From assembly GCA_019358975.1 (NCBI GenBank), contig JAHHIL010000002.1, positions 62,001-126,000 on the forward strand: a DNA stretch of 64,000 bases. Direction: 5' to 3'. Origin of the DNA: Trichocoleus desertorum ATA4-8-CV12. Its GTDB lineage: Bacteria; Cyanobacteriota; Cyanobacteriia; FACHB-46. The notes under the pieces are model-generated. The model had not been told where the DNA came from and did not search any database. It was given only the letters and a program-made list of their open reading frames with translations. Below are positions 35,868 through 44,631 of the stretch, in pieces. The position numbers and the translations under genes were made by a program. Position 1 is the stretch's first letter, and each line of letters starts with the position of its first letter.

Positions 35868-36485
35868 ATGGCTTATGTTGGCAATCTCAGCAGTACCGAG
35901 CAGCTCCAGGTCGAAAACGTAGGCACCCAGACTGCGATCGCTCTAAGCAGCTTGAGTGGAGGGCAACAGCAGAGCCAGTGGACTAGTCTCACGACCGGAC
36001 ATTGGGCAGTACCGCCCACGCTATTTCGCACGCCAAGCGGATGGATTCTGCGGATTGAGGCCGCTGAAGGTCAGTTCTTTTTGCAAATTGCGGCAGGAAG
36101 TATCAATTTGCTACCTGCGCCGCCGACCTTGATGGGGGCAGAAATTTTGCCGCTGCAACCCGTGATTGCAAGCCATGATAATGTTGCTGCTGCGTCATCC
36201 CTGCCGCCTATGCCGCCTATCTCTCCGATGCCGCCTATCTCTCCGATGCAGCCAATGTCTTCACTGCCACCCCTGGCTCCACTGCCACCTATGCAGATGG
36301 GAGATATGCAGATGCAGCTAGAACCCATGCAGATGCGAATGGGCAATATGCAAATGCAAATTGGCACCCCTCCCCCAACTCCAGGCACCGAAGCAACCCA
36401 GCGCTTTTGCTCCCAGTGTGGCAAAGCAGTGAGCCTGGGCGATCGCTTTTGCGCTCAATGTGGCCATCAACTCACGCCCCCGTAG
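35868..36485 (+). CDS. Hypothetical protein with Met/Pro-rich linker and C-terminal zinc ribbon
   Basis: About 205 residues from ATG 35868 (MAYVGNLSSTEQLQVENVGTQ); an upstream TTG 35763 would add 35 residues of unlikely sequence. The N-terminal part (1-90) is beta-rich and may be a small globular domain. A low-complexity middle consists of MPPISPMPPISP and then MQM/MQL-type repeats. The C-terminal double CxxC ribbon is FCSQCGKAVSLGDRFCAQCGHQL. I do not know the family. The gene is divergent from the ATP-grasp gene, so shared regulation with the Anbu set is possible. Confidence 0.6.
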   Translation: MAYVGNLSSTEQLQVENVGTQTAIALSSLSGGQQQSQWTSLTTGHWAVPPTLFRTPSGWILRIEAAEGQFFLQIAAGSINLLPAPPTLMGAEILPLQPVIASHDNVAAASSLPPMPPISPMPPISPMQPMSSLPPLAPLPPMQMGDMQMQLEPMQMRMGNMQMQIGTPPPTPGTEATQRFCSQCGKAVSLGDRFCAQCGHQLTPP

Positions 36486-36507
36486 AGCTGACTAGTAGAA
36501 CTGAGCT

Positions 36508-37596
36508 TTAAGTGTGCTTGGGTAGACGAGGCACGCGATGGCGAATCGGCCCCAGGACTTGATTGAGTTCGCGCAGTTGCTCAGCAGTTCCTATAGAAAT
36601 GAGCACATCCCCGCTCATCAAAGTGGTGTCGGCAGTGGGACCTGCAATTAAGCTTCCATCGGCACGGCGAATCGCTAACACTAAGGCTCCCGTTTGCCCA
36701 CGCAGACGAGCTTCCCGTAAGGTTTGGCCTACATAAGGGCAGGTTCCTGGCTCCAGCAGGCACTCCTCCATGTAGAATGCTCGGTCTGTCCCGGTCAAAA
36801 TGCCATCGACAAAATCCATCACTTGGGGTCTGAGGGCTGCGGCTGCCATACGTTTCCCCCCGGTGATGTAGGGAGACACGACAGCATCTGCGCCACCGCG
36901 TTGCAGCTTTTTCATCGCTTCTTCGGTACTGGCTCTGGCGATCGCCCGAACTTGCGGATTCAGAGTTTTAGCCGAAAGCACTGTATAGAGATTCTCAGCA
37001 TCGGACGGCAAAGCGGCAACGAGGCAAACCGCTTGCTCAATCCCCACACCAATTAGCACCTCATCGAGCGTGGCATCTCCTTGAATGGCAATATAGCCTA
37101 GCTGTTGAGCCTCGTGAACTTGGCTCAGGTCAGAGTCGATGGTAATGAAGGAAATTTCTTCCGCCTGAAACTCTTGGGCAATCTGACGGCCTGTACGCCC
37201 AAATCCACAAAGAATATAGTGTTGCGAGAGTGATTCCATGATGCGTCGTCGCTGCTGTAACTGCAGTCCTGCTTGAAAGTACCCTTGAATTAATGCTTCT
37301 ATGAACCGATTGACGATATAGCCGATCGCCATCACTCCCATAAAGATCAAGATGATGGTGAATAACCGTCCGCGATCGCCCAACTCATGGACTTCCATAA
37401 AGCCGACCGTGGAGAGAGTAATCACGGTCATATAGGCGGCATCGGGCCAGCGCCACCCCTCAATCCAGTGATACCAAACCGTACCAATCAGAAACACTCC
37501 AGCCAGAGCGATCGCGCCGCCAATCAGCTCAGCTTGGATGCGCCGATATCTTTGCTCAATGGTGGTTTGAGAGTTAAAGAAGTTGTTGGGATTCAC
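36508..37596 (-). CDS. Two-helix potassium channel with RCK (TrkA-N/TrkA-C) domains
   Basis: A 362-residue cation channel subunit. TM1 is about 22-44, the pore region is TVITLSTVGFMEVHELG (about 57-73) and TM2 is about 77-98. An NAD-binding RCK domain (about 124-240) begins with YILCGFGRTGRQIA, and a TrkA-C domain (about 265-350) follows. The filter is TVGFME rather than TVGYGD, so selectivity should be checked. The start is ATG 37596. It is divergent from a KTN-domain protein gene, and an NhaP-type antiporter lies beyond. Confidence 0.88.
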   Translation of the reverse strand: MNPNNFFNSQTTIEQRYRRIQAELIGGAIALAGVFLIGTVWYHWIEGWRWPDAAYMTVITLSTVGFMEVHELGDRGRLFTIILIFMGVMAIGYIVNRFIEALIQGYFQAGLQLQQRRRIMESLSQHYILCGFGRTGRQIAQEFQAEEISFITIDSDLSQVHEAQQLGYIAIQGDATLDEVLIGVGIEQAVCLVAALPSDAENLYTVLSAKTLNPQVRAIARASTEEAMKKLQRGGADAVVSPYITGGKRMAAAALRPQVMDFVDGILTGTDRAFYMEECLLEPGTCPYVGQTLREARLRGQTGALVLAIRRADGSLIAGPTADTTLMSGDVLISIGTAEQLRELNQVLGPIRHRVPRLPKHT

Positions 37597-37759
37597 ACAA
37601 CAGCGCTGAAGGGTCTATGTTTGCAGCATACCCGCGATCGCAGGGCGTAGCGCAGAAGCGTTATGGGATCATCCCTCAAGGCTGAGTGACTCGTCGTACA
37701 GTCGCGAGTTGTCCAAAGTTTGTACAGTAAAGCAAAAGGGCCGTCAACCAGGGAAATCA

Positions 37760-38437
37760 ATGTACGTACTAATTGGTGGAGCAGGGCTGATTGGACTCAA
37801 CTTAGCCCAGAGATTAGTCGATTTAGGACATACGGTAGCCGTGATTGATATTGACCCGGTTGCTTGTCGCTACGCACGCGAGCAAGTGGGAGTCATGGCT
37901 TTCGAGGGCAGCGCTGTCAGCACAGAAGTTTTACTAGAAGCGGGGATTCGCAAAGCCGATGCTCTAACTGCGGTTTTACGAGATGATGCTCTGAATTTAG
38001 CCATGGCAACTTTGGGTAAGCACTACGGGGTGCCGCAGATCATGGTGCGGATGCGACATCGAGATTTTGGCGAGCCTTACCGGATTGCAGGTGCGACTCA
38101 TGTGATTAATGCGATCGAACTAGCGGTCTCGACGATGGTGAATGCGATCGAGTATCCGGAAGTGGAATCGATCATGCACTTTGAGCAAGGCCAAATCGAA
38201 GTATTGAAGCTGGCGATTCCGGGTCAATGCCATGTGGTGGGACGGAGTGTGGCGGAAGTGGCGCAAGATCAACGCTTTCCGACTGGATCTCTGATTATTG
38301 GCTATCAGCCCCACCCTCAAATGCCTCTGACTATCCCCAATGGCAGCACAGTCCTAGAACCTGGTTCGACCATTTTGATTGCCACTAAGCCAGGAGCCTT
38401 GCATGAGGTGATTGATTTTGTGCAGGGTTGTACCTAA
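37760..38437 (+). CDS. TrkA/KTN-domain potassium transport regulatory protein
   Basis: About 225 residues from ATG 37760 (MYVLIGGAGLIGLNLAQRL); the upstream TTG 37709 is less likely, and CAGGGA precedes the ATG. The Rossmann domain (1-120) has GGAGLIG and an acidic VIDIDP end of strand 2, the usual NAD(H)-binding sign. A TrkA-C domain (about 140-220) ends with GSTILIATKPGALHEVIDF. Such proteins gate Trk/Ktr potassium importers or antiporters. The stop overlaps the convergent NhaP-type gene by 4 bp. The partner pore protein is not certain; the divergent channel already has its own RCK. Confidence 0.85.
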   Translation: MYVLIGGAGLIGLNLAQRLVDLGHTVAVIDIDPVACRYAREQVGVMAFEGSAVSTEVLLEAGIRKADALTAVLRDDALNLAMATLGKHYGVPQIMVRMRHRDFGEPYRIAGATHVINAIELAVSTMVNAIEYPEVESIMHFEQGQIEVLKLAIPGQCHVVGRSVAEVAQDQRFPTGSLIIGYQPHPQMPLTIPNGSTVLEPGSTILIATKPGALHEVIDFVQGCT

Positions 38438-40116
38438 TCGTCTTCCAATCCTAATAGCTGCTCATCAATGCTACGCAAGCGCGATCGCACGATCTCCGGA
38501 GACAGAACCCGTTTCCGCAACGCATCGTTGAGGGCTCCTTTCTCTACTAAGAGTAAGCGTCTACGAATGGCATCAAGCTTGATGCGATCGCCAAACGTTT
38601 CTGCCGAGCCATGCCCTACGACCGCTGGATCAGTGCGACGGTTAAACAAGTCGCGTAAGCTTTTCTCCGCCGAAACTACCTGCACCTGATAAGCAGAGCG
38701 CATTTCTTCAAAAATTGAGCGAGGTAGTACTCCCGTTTTCAACAACCCATCTAATTCATCTTGAGCGGCTTTGGCGGCAATGAGCTGCGCCTGTAACTCC
38801 TCTACCTGCTGGCCTGCATGGGAGATTGGAGACAGTTGCAGCCGCCGTACAATCCAGGGCAAACTGAGACCCTGGGCCACCAGTGACAGCAATACCGCGC
38901 CAAACACCAGCACAATTAATTCTCCTCGCCCTGGCAAGCTAGTAGGCAAACTGAGTGCTAAGGCCATTGACAGCGACCCTTTGATGTTGCCGAGAAACAG
39001 GACATGCTGCCACCGCAACGGTACAGCGCGATCGAACTTGCCCACAATGGCTAATAAGGGATACACACAGAGCGATCGCCCCACTTGGTAGGCCAAAACT
39101 CCCAGTAACACCGCAGGCAGCGTGCGCCACAGCGTTGGCAAATCAATTTCTAAGCCAATCAGCAAAAAGATAAACGTATTAACTCCGAACCCCGCGTAGT
39201 CCCAGAAACTCAACAGCGTGATGCGGCTAGAAGCAGACACCCCTCGCGACAAGCCTAAGTTGCCGAGAATTAACCCCGCCACAACTACCGCTACCACCCC
39301 AGAGACAGCAATCAGTTGGGAAAGCTGAAAGGCCCCCAGCGCCACTGCTACGGTGAGCAAAATGCTGCTGAGTGGGTCATCCGAGCGCACAAATAGCCCT
39401 GTGCTTAAGTACCCTAAAGCAGCTCCGACTAAAGAGCCACCGATCATCACTACGATCAGTTCTTGGATACTCTCGCCCACCGTGAGCGACCCTGTTTCGT
39501 AAACCTGCAAAATCAAGCTGAATAAAACCAGGGCCACCCCGTCATTAAATAGGCTCTCGCCCTCTACGATGGTGGACAGTCTCCCTGGAACTGGGACCTC
39601 CTTAAACACAGCAATAACCGAAACCGTATCGGTGATTGCCAGAATCACGCCGAGCAAAAGTGCTGGAATCCAAGCTAAGGCCAAACCAAATTTGAGGATA
39701 ATGGCGGTCACCCCCGACGCGATCGCCACTCCAGGCCCAGCTAACAACACAATTGGCTTCAGCATGCTGCGGAGACGACTGATGTCTGTGTTGATTGCCG
39801 CTTCAAACAACAAAATGGGCAGAAACAAATTCAGAATCAGAGAGGAATCTAGGCCGATGCGGCTTGGTAAGAATTCAGCGATCGCTAGTCCTGCCAACAC
39901 CAACCCAGTCACATAAGGAATCCGGAACCGCCGCGACAACAAAGCAACGACTGTAGCGACCAGCAAAAGAATGATCAGCGTGGGTACTAAGGCTGCAACT
40001 GGCCCTTGATTGGAACTAATCAGCAATAACGGTACGTTTTCAAAGAATCCAGTCAGTTGGCTCAAGTGCATGGTTTGGGACATGGGTAGATGCAGACGAC
40101 GAGATTGATTGGGCAA
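38434..40116 (-). CDS. Na+(K+)/H+ antiporter, NhaP/CPA1 family
   Basis: A 560-residue polytopic antiporter with about 12 hydrophobic segments between residues 30 and 420. Landmarks are LPILLFEAAINTDISRLR, the functional motif in VEGESLFNDGVALVLFSL, and the conserved charge in LGNIKGSLSMALALSLP. A cytoplasmic tail (about 430-560) is helical (VEELQAQLIAAKAAQDELDGLLKTG) and may be regulatory. It moves Na+ or K+ against H+ for pH and salt balance. Starts ATG 40116 and ATG 40083 are possible. Confidence 0.88.
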   Translation of the reverse strand: MPNQSRRLHLPMSQTMHLSQLTGFFENVPLLLISSNQGPVAALVPTLIILLLVATVVALLSRRFRIPYVTGLVLAGLAIAEFLPSRIGLDSSLILNLFLPILLFEAAINTDISRLRSMLKPIVLLAGPGVAIASGVTAIILKFGLALAWIPALLLGVILAITDTVSVIAVFKEVPVPGRLSTIVEGESLFNDGVALVLFSLILQVYETGSLTVGESIQELIVVMIGGSLVGAALGYLSTGLFVRSDDPLSSILLTVAVALGAFQLSQLIAVSGVVAVVVAGLILGNLGLSRGVSASSRITLLSFWDYAGFGVNTFIFLLIGLEIDLPTLWRTLPAVLLGVLAYQVGRSLCVYPLLAIVGKFDRAVPLRWQHVLFLGNIKGSLSMALALSLPTSLPGRGELIVLVFGAVLLSLVAQGLSLPWIVRRLQLSPISHAGQQVEELQAQLIAAKAAQDELDGLLKTGVLPRSIFEEMRSAYQVQVVSAEKSLRDLFNRRTDPAVVGHGSAETFGDRIKLDAIRRRLLLVEKGALNDALRKRVLSPEIVRSRLRSIDEQLLGLEDD

Positions 40117-40224
40117 CCTGAAGTTGCCTTACGCTCAGTCCAAAGTTTAAGTCGTTATCAAACCTTGAATAAACTCTGCCTAGAAGCTGCACAGGTTTTT
40201 GCAAAATTCGATTAATCTAGGAGT

Positions 40225-41538
40225 TTGATTAGTTCTTCGCAGTTTAGTACTCGTACAAGGATTAAGTCTGTGAGCCCAGAAACGCTAGTTCCCCATCTTC
40301 CTGTAGAGCCCTCAGCGACTGCTTTTAGTGCGGCTGAGTTTGATGAATATGTCATGACCACCTACGGTCGTTTTCCCTTGGCACTAGAGCGAGGATTAGG
40401 TTGCCGCGTTTGGGACACAGAAGGCCGAGAGTACCTAGACTTTGTAGCGGGAATTGCCACTTGCACGCTGGGCCATGCTCACCCTGCTTTGGTAGCAGCC
40501 GTAACGCAGCAAATCCAAACTCTACATCATGTTTCTAATCTCTACTACATTCCGCAGCAAGGTGAGTTGGCCAAGTGGTTAGTAGAGCATTCTTGTGCCG
40601 ATCGCGCCTTTTTCTGTAACTCCGGGGCGGAAGCCAATGAAGGGGCGATCAAGCTAGCCCGCAAGTATGCCCATACGGTTTTGCATATTAGTGATCCGGT
40701 GATCATCACGGCCCATGCCAGTTTCCACGGGCGCACTTTGGCGGCGATCACAGCCACAGGTCAGCCCAAGTATCAGAAGAACTTTAACCCCTTGGTGCCA
40801 GGGTTTCACTATGTGCCCTATAACGACTTGGCAGCGCTAGAAGCGGCGATCGCGGAGTTAGACAGCCAGGAACGGCGCGTGGCAGCAATTCTGCTGGAGC
40901 CGTTGCAAGGAGAAGGCGGCGTGAATCCGGGTGATGTGGCTTACTTCCAGCGAATTCGCGAAATTTGTGACCAGAAGGGCATTTTGCTAATTCTGGATGA
41001 AGTGCAAGTAGGGATGGGACGCTCTGGCAAGCTCTGGGGCTATGAGAACTTGGGGATTGAACCTGATGTTTTTACGTCTGCCAAAGGTTTGGGTGGTGGC
41101 ATCCCAATTGGGGCGCTGCTGAGCAAATCGTTCTGTGATGTGTTTGAGGCGGGCGATCATGCCAGCACTTTTGGTGGCAATCCCTTTGTTTGTGGCGTGG
41201 CTTTGAGTGTCTGCCATACCCTAGAGCAAGAGAATTTGCTGGCGAATACTCAAGCGAGAGGGGAGCAGTTACGGGCTGGGTTGGAGGCGATCGCTCAGCG
41301 TTATCCGACCTTGCTCGCTGAGGTACGGGGTTGGGGGTTGATTAATGGTTTGGTGTTGCGGTCAGAGGTTAGCTTAACTGCTGGGGATATTGTGAAGGCG
41401 GCGATGGCGGAGGGGTTGTTGTTGGTTCCGGCAGGGCCGAAGGTGTTGCGGTGGGTGCCACCGTTGATTGTGAGTGAGGCGGAGGTGGATTTGGCTTTGC
41501 AGGCGGTGGAGCGGGCGATCGCGAAGTTGACAAGCTAG
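40225..41538 (+). CDS. argD: Acetylornithine aminotransferase
   Basis: A 437-residue class III PLP aminotransferase of arginine synthesis. The landmarks are MTTYGRFPLALERGLGCRVWDTEGREYLDF, FFCNSGAEANEGAIKLARK, ILDEVQVGMGRSGKLWGYE and the PLP lysine in FTSAKGLGGGIPIGALL. It could also use succinyl-ornithine, but ArgD is the standard assignment. The start is uncertain: TTG 40225 has TAGGAG only two bases away, while GTG 40270 has AAGG about nine bases upstream and still leaves a full enzyme. Confidence 0.92.
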   Translation: MISSSQFSTRTRIKSVSPETLVPHLPVEPSATAFSAAEFDEYVMTTYGRFPLALERGLGCRVWDTEGREYLDFVAGIATCTLGHAHPALVAAVTQQIQTLHHVSNLYYIPQQGELAKWLVEHSCADRAFFCNSGAEANEGAIKLARKYAHTVLHISDPVIITAHASFHGRTLAAITATGQPKYQKNFNPLVPGFHYVPYNDLAALEAAIAELDSQERRVAAILLEPLQGEGGVNPGDVAYFQRIREICDQKGILLILDEVQVGMGRSGKLWGYENLGIEPDVFTSAKGLGGGIPIGALLSKSFCDVFEAGDHASTFGGNPFVCGVALSVCHTLEQENLLANTQARGEQLRAGLEAIAQRYPTLLAEVRGWGLINGLVLRSEVSLTAGDIVKAAMAEGLLLVPAGPKVLRWVPPLIVSEAEVDLALQAVERAIAKLTS

Positions 41539-41597
41539 GCTTTTGGGGTTGGCAGGTTAAAAGGTTGTCTTGTGCTTAACTCTGCTAAATCCGAGCC

Positions 41598-41644
41598 TTG
41601 GGGGCACTCGCCCCCAAACCCCCGCTGAGGGACGGTTGCGTCCC
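41598..41644. terminator. Paired hairpins downstream of argD
   Basis: TTGGGGGC (41598-41605) and GCCCCCAA (41610-41617) form a perfect 8-bp stem with loop ACTC. A second stem, GGGACG (41629-41634) with CGTCCC (41639-41644), follows. The motif looks like a dispersed palindromic repeat and may also end argD transcription; no T-run follows. Confidence 0.5.
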
Positions 41645-41688
41645 CCAGACCCCCTCCAAACGAAGCTGGGTGTGAGTGTTTCGAGGCT

Positions 41689-41842
41689 TTGATTGTTACT
41701 ACTTCTTCATTTCTGACTCCTAACTCCTGGCTTCTGACTCCTGACTCTTCACTCCTCTCTCCTCACCCCTCACCTTCTTCTTTCATCCTTCATCCCTCCT
41801 CCTTCATCTTTCATCCTTCATCCCTCCTCCTTCATCCTTCCT
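41689..41842. repeat. Pyrimidine-rich tandem repeats after the CaCA gene
   Basis: About 150 bp composed of CTTCTGACTCC-type and TTCATCC-type words. A unit of about 30 bp (TTTCATCCTTCATCCCTCC plus CCTTCATC) occurs twice in tandem around 41779-41835. The stretch runs up to the stop codon of the minus-strand exchanger. The ORF that can be read through it on the plus strand is a repeat artefact (SSFILHPSSF-like). Confidence 0.65.
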
Positions 41843-42937
41843 CTAAGCTGGATGGAAGTAAAAGGCTGCCCCCAAGACGGTATAGGTTGCGAGCAATAAT
41901 GCGCCTTCTAGCCAGTTGGATCGCCCGTCTAGGCTGATTAGGTTGGCGACGACGACGGCGATCGCGACGGCGACGATTTCGAAGGGGTTGAAGCTGAGGT
42001 CCATCGGTTGACCGATGATTTGTCCGACTAGGACTAAGATGGGGGCGACTAGGAGTGCGACTAGGAGGCTGGACCCCATTGCTACGGAGACGGAGAGGTC
42101 CATGTTGTTTTTGATGGCGACACGGACGGCGGTGACGTATTCAGCCGCACCACCGACGAGTGGCAGCAAAATGACGCCAGTAAACAGGGGGGTGAGTCCT
42201 AAGCCTGCGGTGGCTTCCTCGACAACGCCAACAAACATTTCTGACTCGAAGGCGACTCCTAGGGTGGCGATGACTAGAACCCCGATCCAGAGAGGTAAGT
42301 TGGGTTTATGCTCAGTAGATTCAGCGTGGCTTGTTTGGGACGATTGCTCTTCTAAATCGACTAAACCCACTTCGTAAAGATAGCTATGGGTTTTGAGGGA
42401 AAACAGTAAGGTTAAGCCGTAAACAATCACCAGAACGGCGGCAACGGTAACAGAGAGGTGAGTCATCGCGGCTGGTTCCACCCCATCGGAGGTGTAAAGC
42501 ACAACCGCAGGCAAGACGAGTGCGGTCACCGCTAAGGTCATGGAGGAGCCATTCACCCGCGCCACAATCGGCTGAAAGTCTTGCTCTTTGTAGCGTAAGC
42601 CGCCTAAAAACATTGACAGGCCCATCACTAAAAGTAAGTTGCTGATGATGGTGCCAGTGATGCTGGCTTTCACAATATCAATCAGCCCTGCTCGGAGTGC
42701 AACCAAGGCAATGATTAACTCGGTGGCATTGCCAAAAACCGCGTTTAACAACCCGCCAATGGAGGGGCCAGTGATCACAGCGACTTCTTCGGTGGCTGTA
42801 CTCAACCAAATTGCCAAGGGAACGATCGCGATCGCTGAGGTGATAAAGACGGCCAGTGATCCCCAGTGCAGTTGTTCTGCCGCAATGGAAATAGGGATAA
42901 AGACTAATAGACCAAGCGAAAACAGTTTTTTTACCAT
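41843..42937 (-). CDS. Calcium/proton exchanger, CaCA family (CAX type)
   Basis: A 364-residue exchanger with about 11 membrane helices in two homologous halves. The two alpha-repeat signatures are GGLLNAVFGNATELIIALVALRAG (about 60-83) and PLVGGAAEYVTAVRVAIKNNMD (about 256-280), both with the key acidic residue. It expels Ca2+ (or other divalent ions) using the proton gradient. An acidic loop (about 192-210) separates the halves. Start ATG 42937 is preceded by a short leader. It complements the nearby K+ and Na+/H+ genes. Confidence 0.92.
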   Translation of the reverse strand: MVKKLFSLGLLVFIPISIAAEQLHWGSLAVFITSAIAIVPLAIWLSTATEEVAVITGPSIGGLLNAVFGNATELIIALVALRAGLIDIVKASITGTIISNLLLVMGLSMFLGGLRYKEQDFQPIVARVNGSSMTLAVTALVLPAVVLYTSDGVEPAAMTHLSVTVAAVLVIVYGLTLLFSLKTHSYLYEVGLVDLEEQSSQTSHAESTEHKPNLPLWIGVLVIATLGVAFESEMFVGVVEEATAGLGLTPLFTGVILLPLVGGAAEYVTAVRVAIKNNMDLSVSVAMGSSLLVALLVAPILVLVGQIIGQPMDLSFNPFEIVAVAIAVVVANLISLDGRSNWLEGALLLATYTVLGAAFYFHPA

Positions 42938-43039
42938 AAAGCCACTTGTGGCGTGGATGAGATAACGGGCATTGCCAATCTAGCAGGCTAGATTAGAATA
43001 TGCTGCCTATACATTTCAATTTCGTTGGTGGCATTTCCG

Positions 43040-44074
43040 ATGATTTCCAGCCAACCCAAAATTGTTGCAGGCATCTACGAAGTTTGTATCGGTGTGGTGG
43101 ACCCACTGGCATCGATTCAGTACTGGGAGCAATTTGGCTATCGGATTGGGCAAATTGGCGAGTTAACGTCAGAAACCGCTCAGCAATTGTACGGCGTGAA
43201 TTCAGCGGTGCGATCGCTGCGGTTGTACCACCAAAACGCCGATCATGGCTTGATTCGTCTTATGGTCTGGGAGTATCCCACCAACGAAGGCTTGGGTTTA
43301 GATTCGATGAAGGTGAAAGGTAATCGCTGGGCCACCACCATGACTGCCGATGCCCTTACTTTGTGGAACCATGCCGAGGAAGCTGCTATTGCGGGATGGC
43401 CCATCCGTTACATCCAACCGCATTGGGAAGTCATCTACAACAAAGATCGCAAAAGTCAGCCTTTTACAGGAGAGGCGATCGGTGTGCGCGAAATGCTGCT
43501 GCTGCAACCTCTAGTTCGCCAAGTCTTGTTTCAGCGATTCGGCTACAGCCTGCCCCACTACGGCACCATTCACGAACATGCCCTCTTCCAAACTAGCCAA
43601 TTCACCCACATGGGCTTGGTGATTCAAGACGACAGCAAAGCCAGCCTCAAATTTTACGAAGACGTACTGGGCTTAGTGCGAGTCCGTGACGACGTAGAAA
43701 CCAGCTACGAAAGCTCACCTGCCGGACGCCAGATCTTTGACCTAGAACCTGGAGAGCGCTTCCTCGTCACTGCCTTTGATGAACCCCGCTCATCCCCAAC
43801 AGATCTCCAAGCTGCCCGCTCTGGTAGACTCTACATCATCCGCTTCCCCGAATCCATCCCACTCCGCGATCGCCACACCGATACCCAGCCCGGAAGCTTA
43901 GGCATGTCCCTCTACACTTACCGGGTCCAAGGAATAGAAGCGTTCCGCGATCGGATTCAGGCTAGCTCAGCAGAGCAACTCACCCCCATCCTCTCCAACG
44001 AATTCGGCGAACCCAGCTTTTCCTTCACAGCTCCTGATGGCTACGTTTGGACTTTAGTGGGTGAGGAGGAATGA
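43040..44074 (+). CDS. Two-module VOC (glyoxalase/bleomycin-resistance fold) protein
   Basis: About 344 residues, with two vicinal-oxygen-chelate modules (about 8-130 and 185-340). The first begins AGIYEVCIGVVDPLASIQYWEQFGYRI, the second FTHMGLVIQDDSKASLKFYEDVLGLVRVRDD and ends with FTAPDGYVWTLVGEE. Metal-binding His and Glu residues are plausible, but the substrate and activity cannot be assigned; dioxygenase- or isomerase-type roles are all possible. I chose ATG 43040 over TTG 43025. Its stop overlaps the next gene's start (ATGA), so the two are probably translated together. Confidence 0.75.
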   Translation: MISSQPKIVAGIYEVCIGVVDPLASIQYWEQFGYRIGQIGELTSETAQQLYGVNSAVRSLRLYHQNADHGLIRLMVWEYPTNEGLGLDSMKVKGNRWATTMTADALTLWNHAEEAAIAGWPIRYIQPHWEVIYNKDRKSQPFTGEAIGVREMLLLQPLVRQVLFQRFGYSLPHYGTIHEHALFQTSQFTHMGLVIQDDSKASLKFYEDVLGLVRVRDDVETSYESSPAGRQIFDLEPGERFLVTAFDEPRSSPTDLQAARSGRLYIIRFPESIPLRDRHTDTQPGSLGMSLYTYRVQGIEAFRDRIQASSAEQLTPILSNEFGEPSFSFTAPDGYVWTLVGEEE

Positions 44075-44547
44075 GAGTTAAAGTTATGGCTTCACTTGAT
44101 TCAGGCCGTAATTTACTGGCTCGCTGGGTTCAACTACCGCTCAAAATTAATAGTTTAGGCTTACGTACTCCGACTTTAAAGATGCGAATCAGTTGGGCGA
44201 TCGCCGCTTTGATCACAAGTAGTATGAATCTTTTCCTAGCTGCACCTGGAACTGCGGGTGGGCTAGGGGGAGCTTGGTCGGAGTGGTTGCCGTCAGGAAC
44301 GACTAATCAGAGTGCTTGTTTGAGTAAAGCCCGACAATTTCTGCTAGCTCAGCGCTTAGTCCGAGTGGCATCTGACGGCACTGTGACTTACGGCGATGTC
44401 AATTCCAAGTTGAATATCTCCGTGTTTATGATCTGCTCCGATTTGGGCGATCGCGTTTTGCTCTTGCTGAGCAGCCGAGATGTGAACCAAGCTGAGCTAC
44501 AAAGAATTCGCACCAGCCTAGCCAACAGTTTTCGGACTCAACCTTGA
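44071..44547 (+). CDS. Secreted or membrane-anchored hypothetical protein
   Basis: A 158-residue protein with an unusually long charged N-region followed by a hydrophobic stretch (about 38-62, ISWAIAALITSSMNLFLAAPGTAGG), consistent with a signal peptide if an internal ATG at about 44086 or 44182 is used. The mature part has ACLSKARQFLLAQRLVRVAS and VFMICSDLGDRVLLLLSSRD; two cysteines could form a disulfide. The family is not recognised. The start overlaps the VOC gene stop by 4 bp. Confidence 0.6.
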   Translation: MRVKVMASLDSGRNLLARWVQLPLKINSLGLRTPTLKMRISWAIAALITSSMNLFLAAPGTAGGLGGAWSEWLPSGTTNQSACLSKARQFLLAQRLVRVASDGTVTYGDVNSKLNISVFMICSDLGDRVLLLLSSRDVNQAELQRIRTSLANSFRTQP

Positions 44548-44631
44548 TCGGAGGGGACAGGCAGAACTGATAATGGTCGGATAACTATTTCCGCTTCCCT
44601 CCCGTTTTCTTCGCCGCATCCTTTGGCCACA

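Noticed and set aside
41689-41937. Plus-strand ORF of 82 codons
   Set aside because: Encoded by pyrimidine-rich repeats and overlapping the exchanger gene; composition is repeat-like (SSFILHPSSF).
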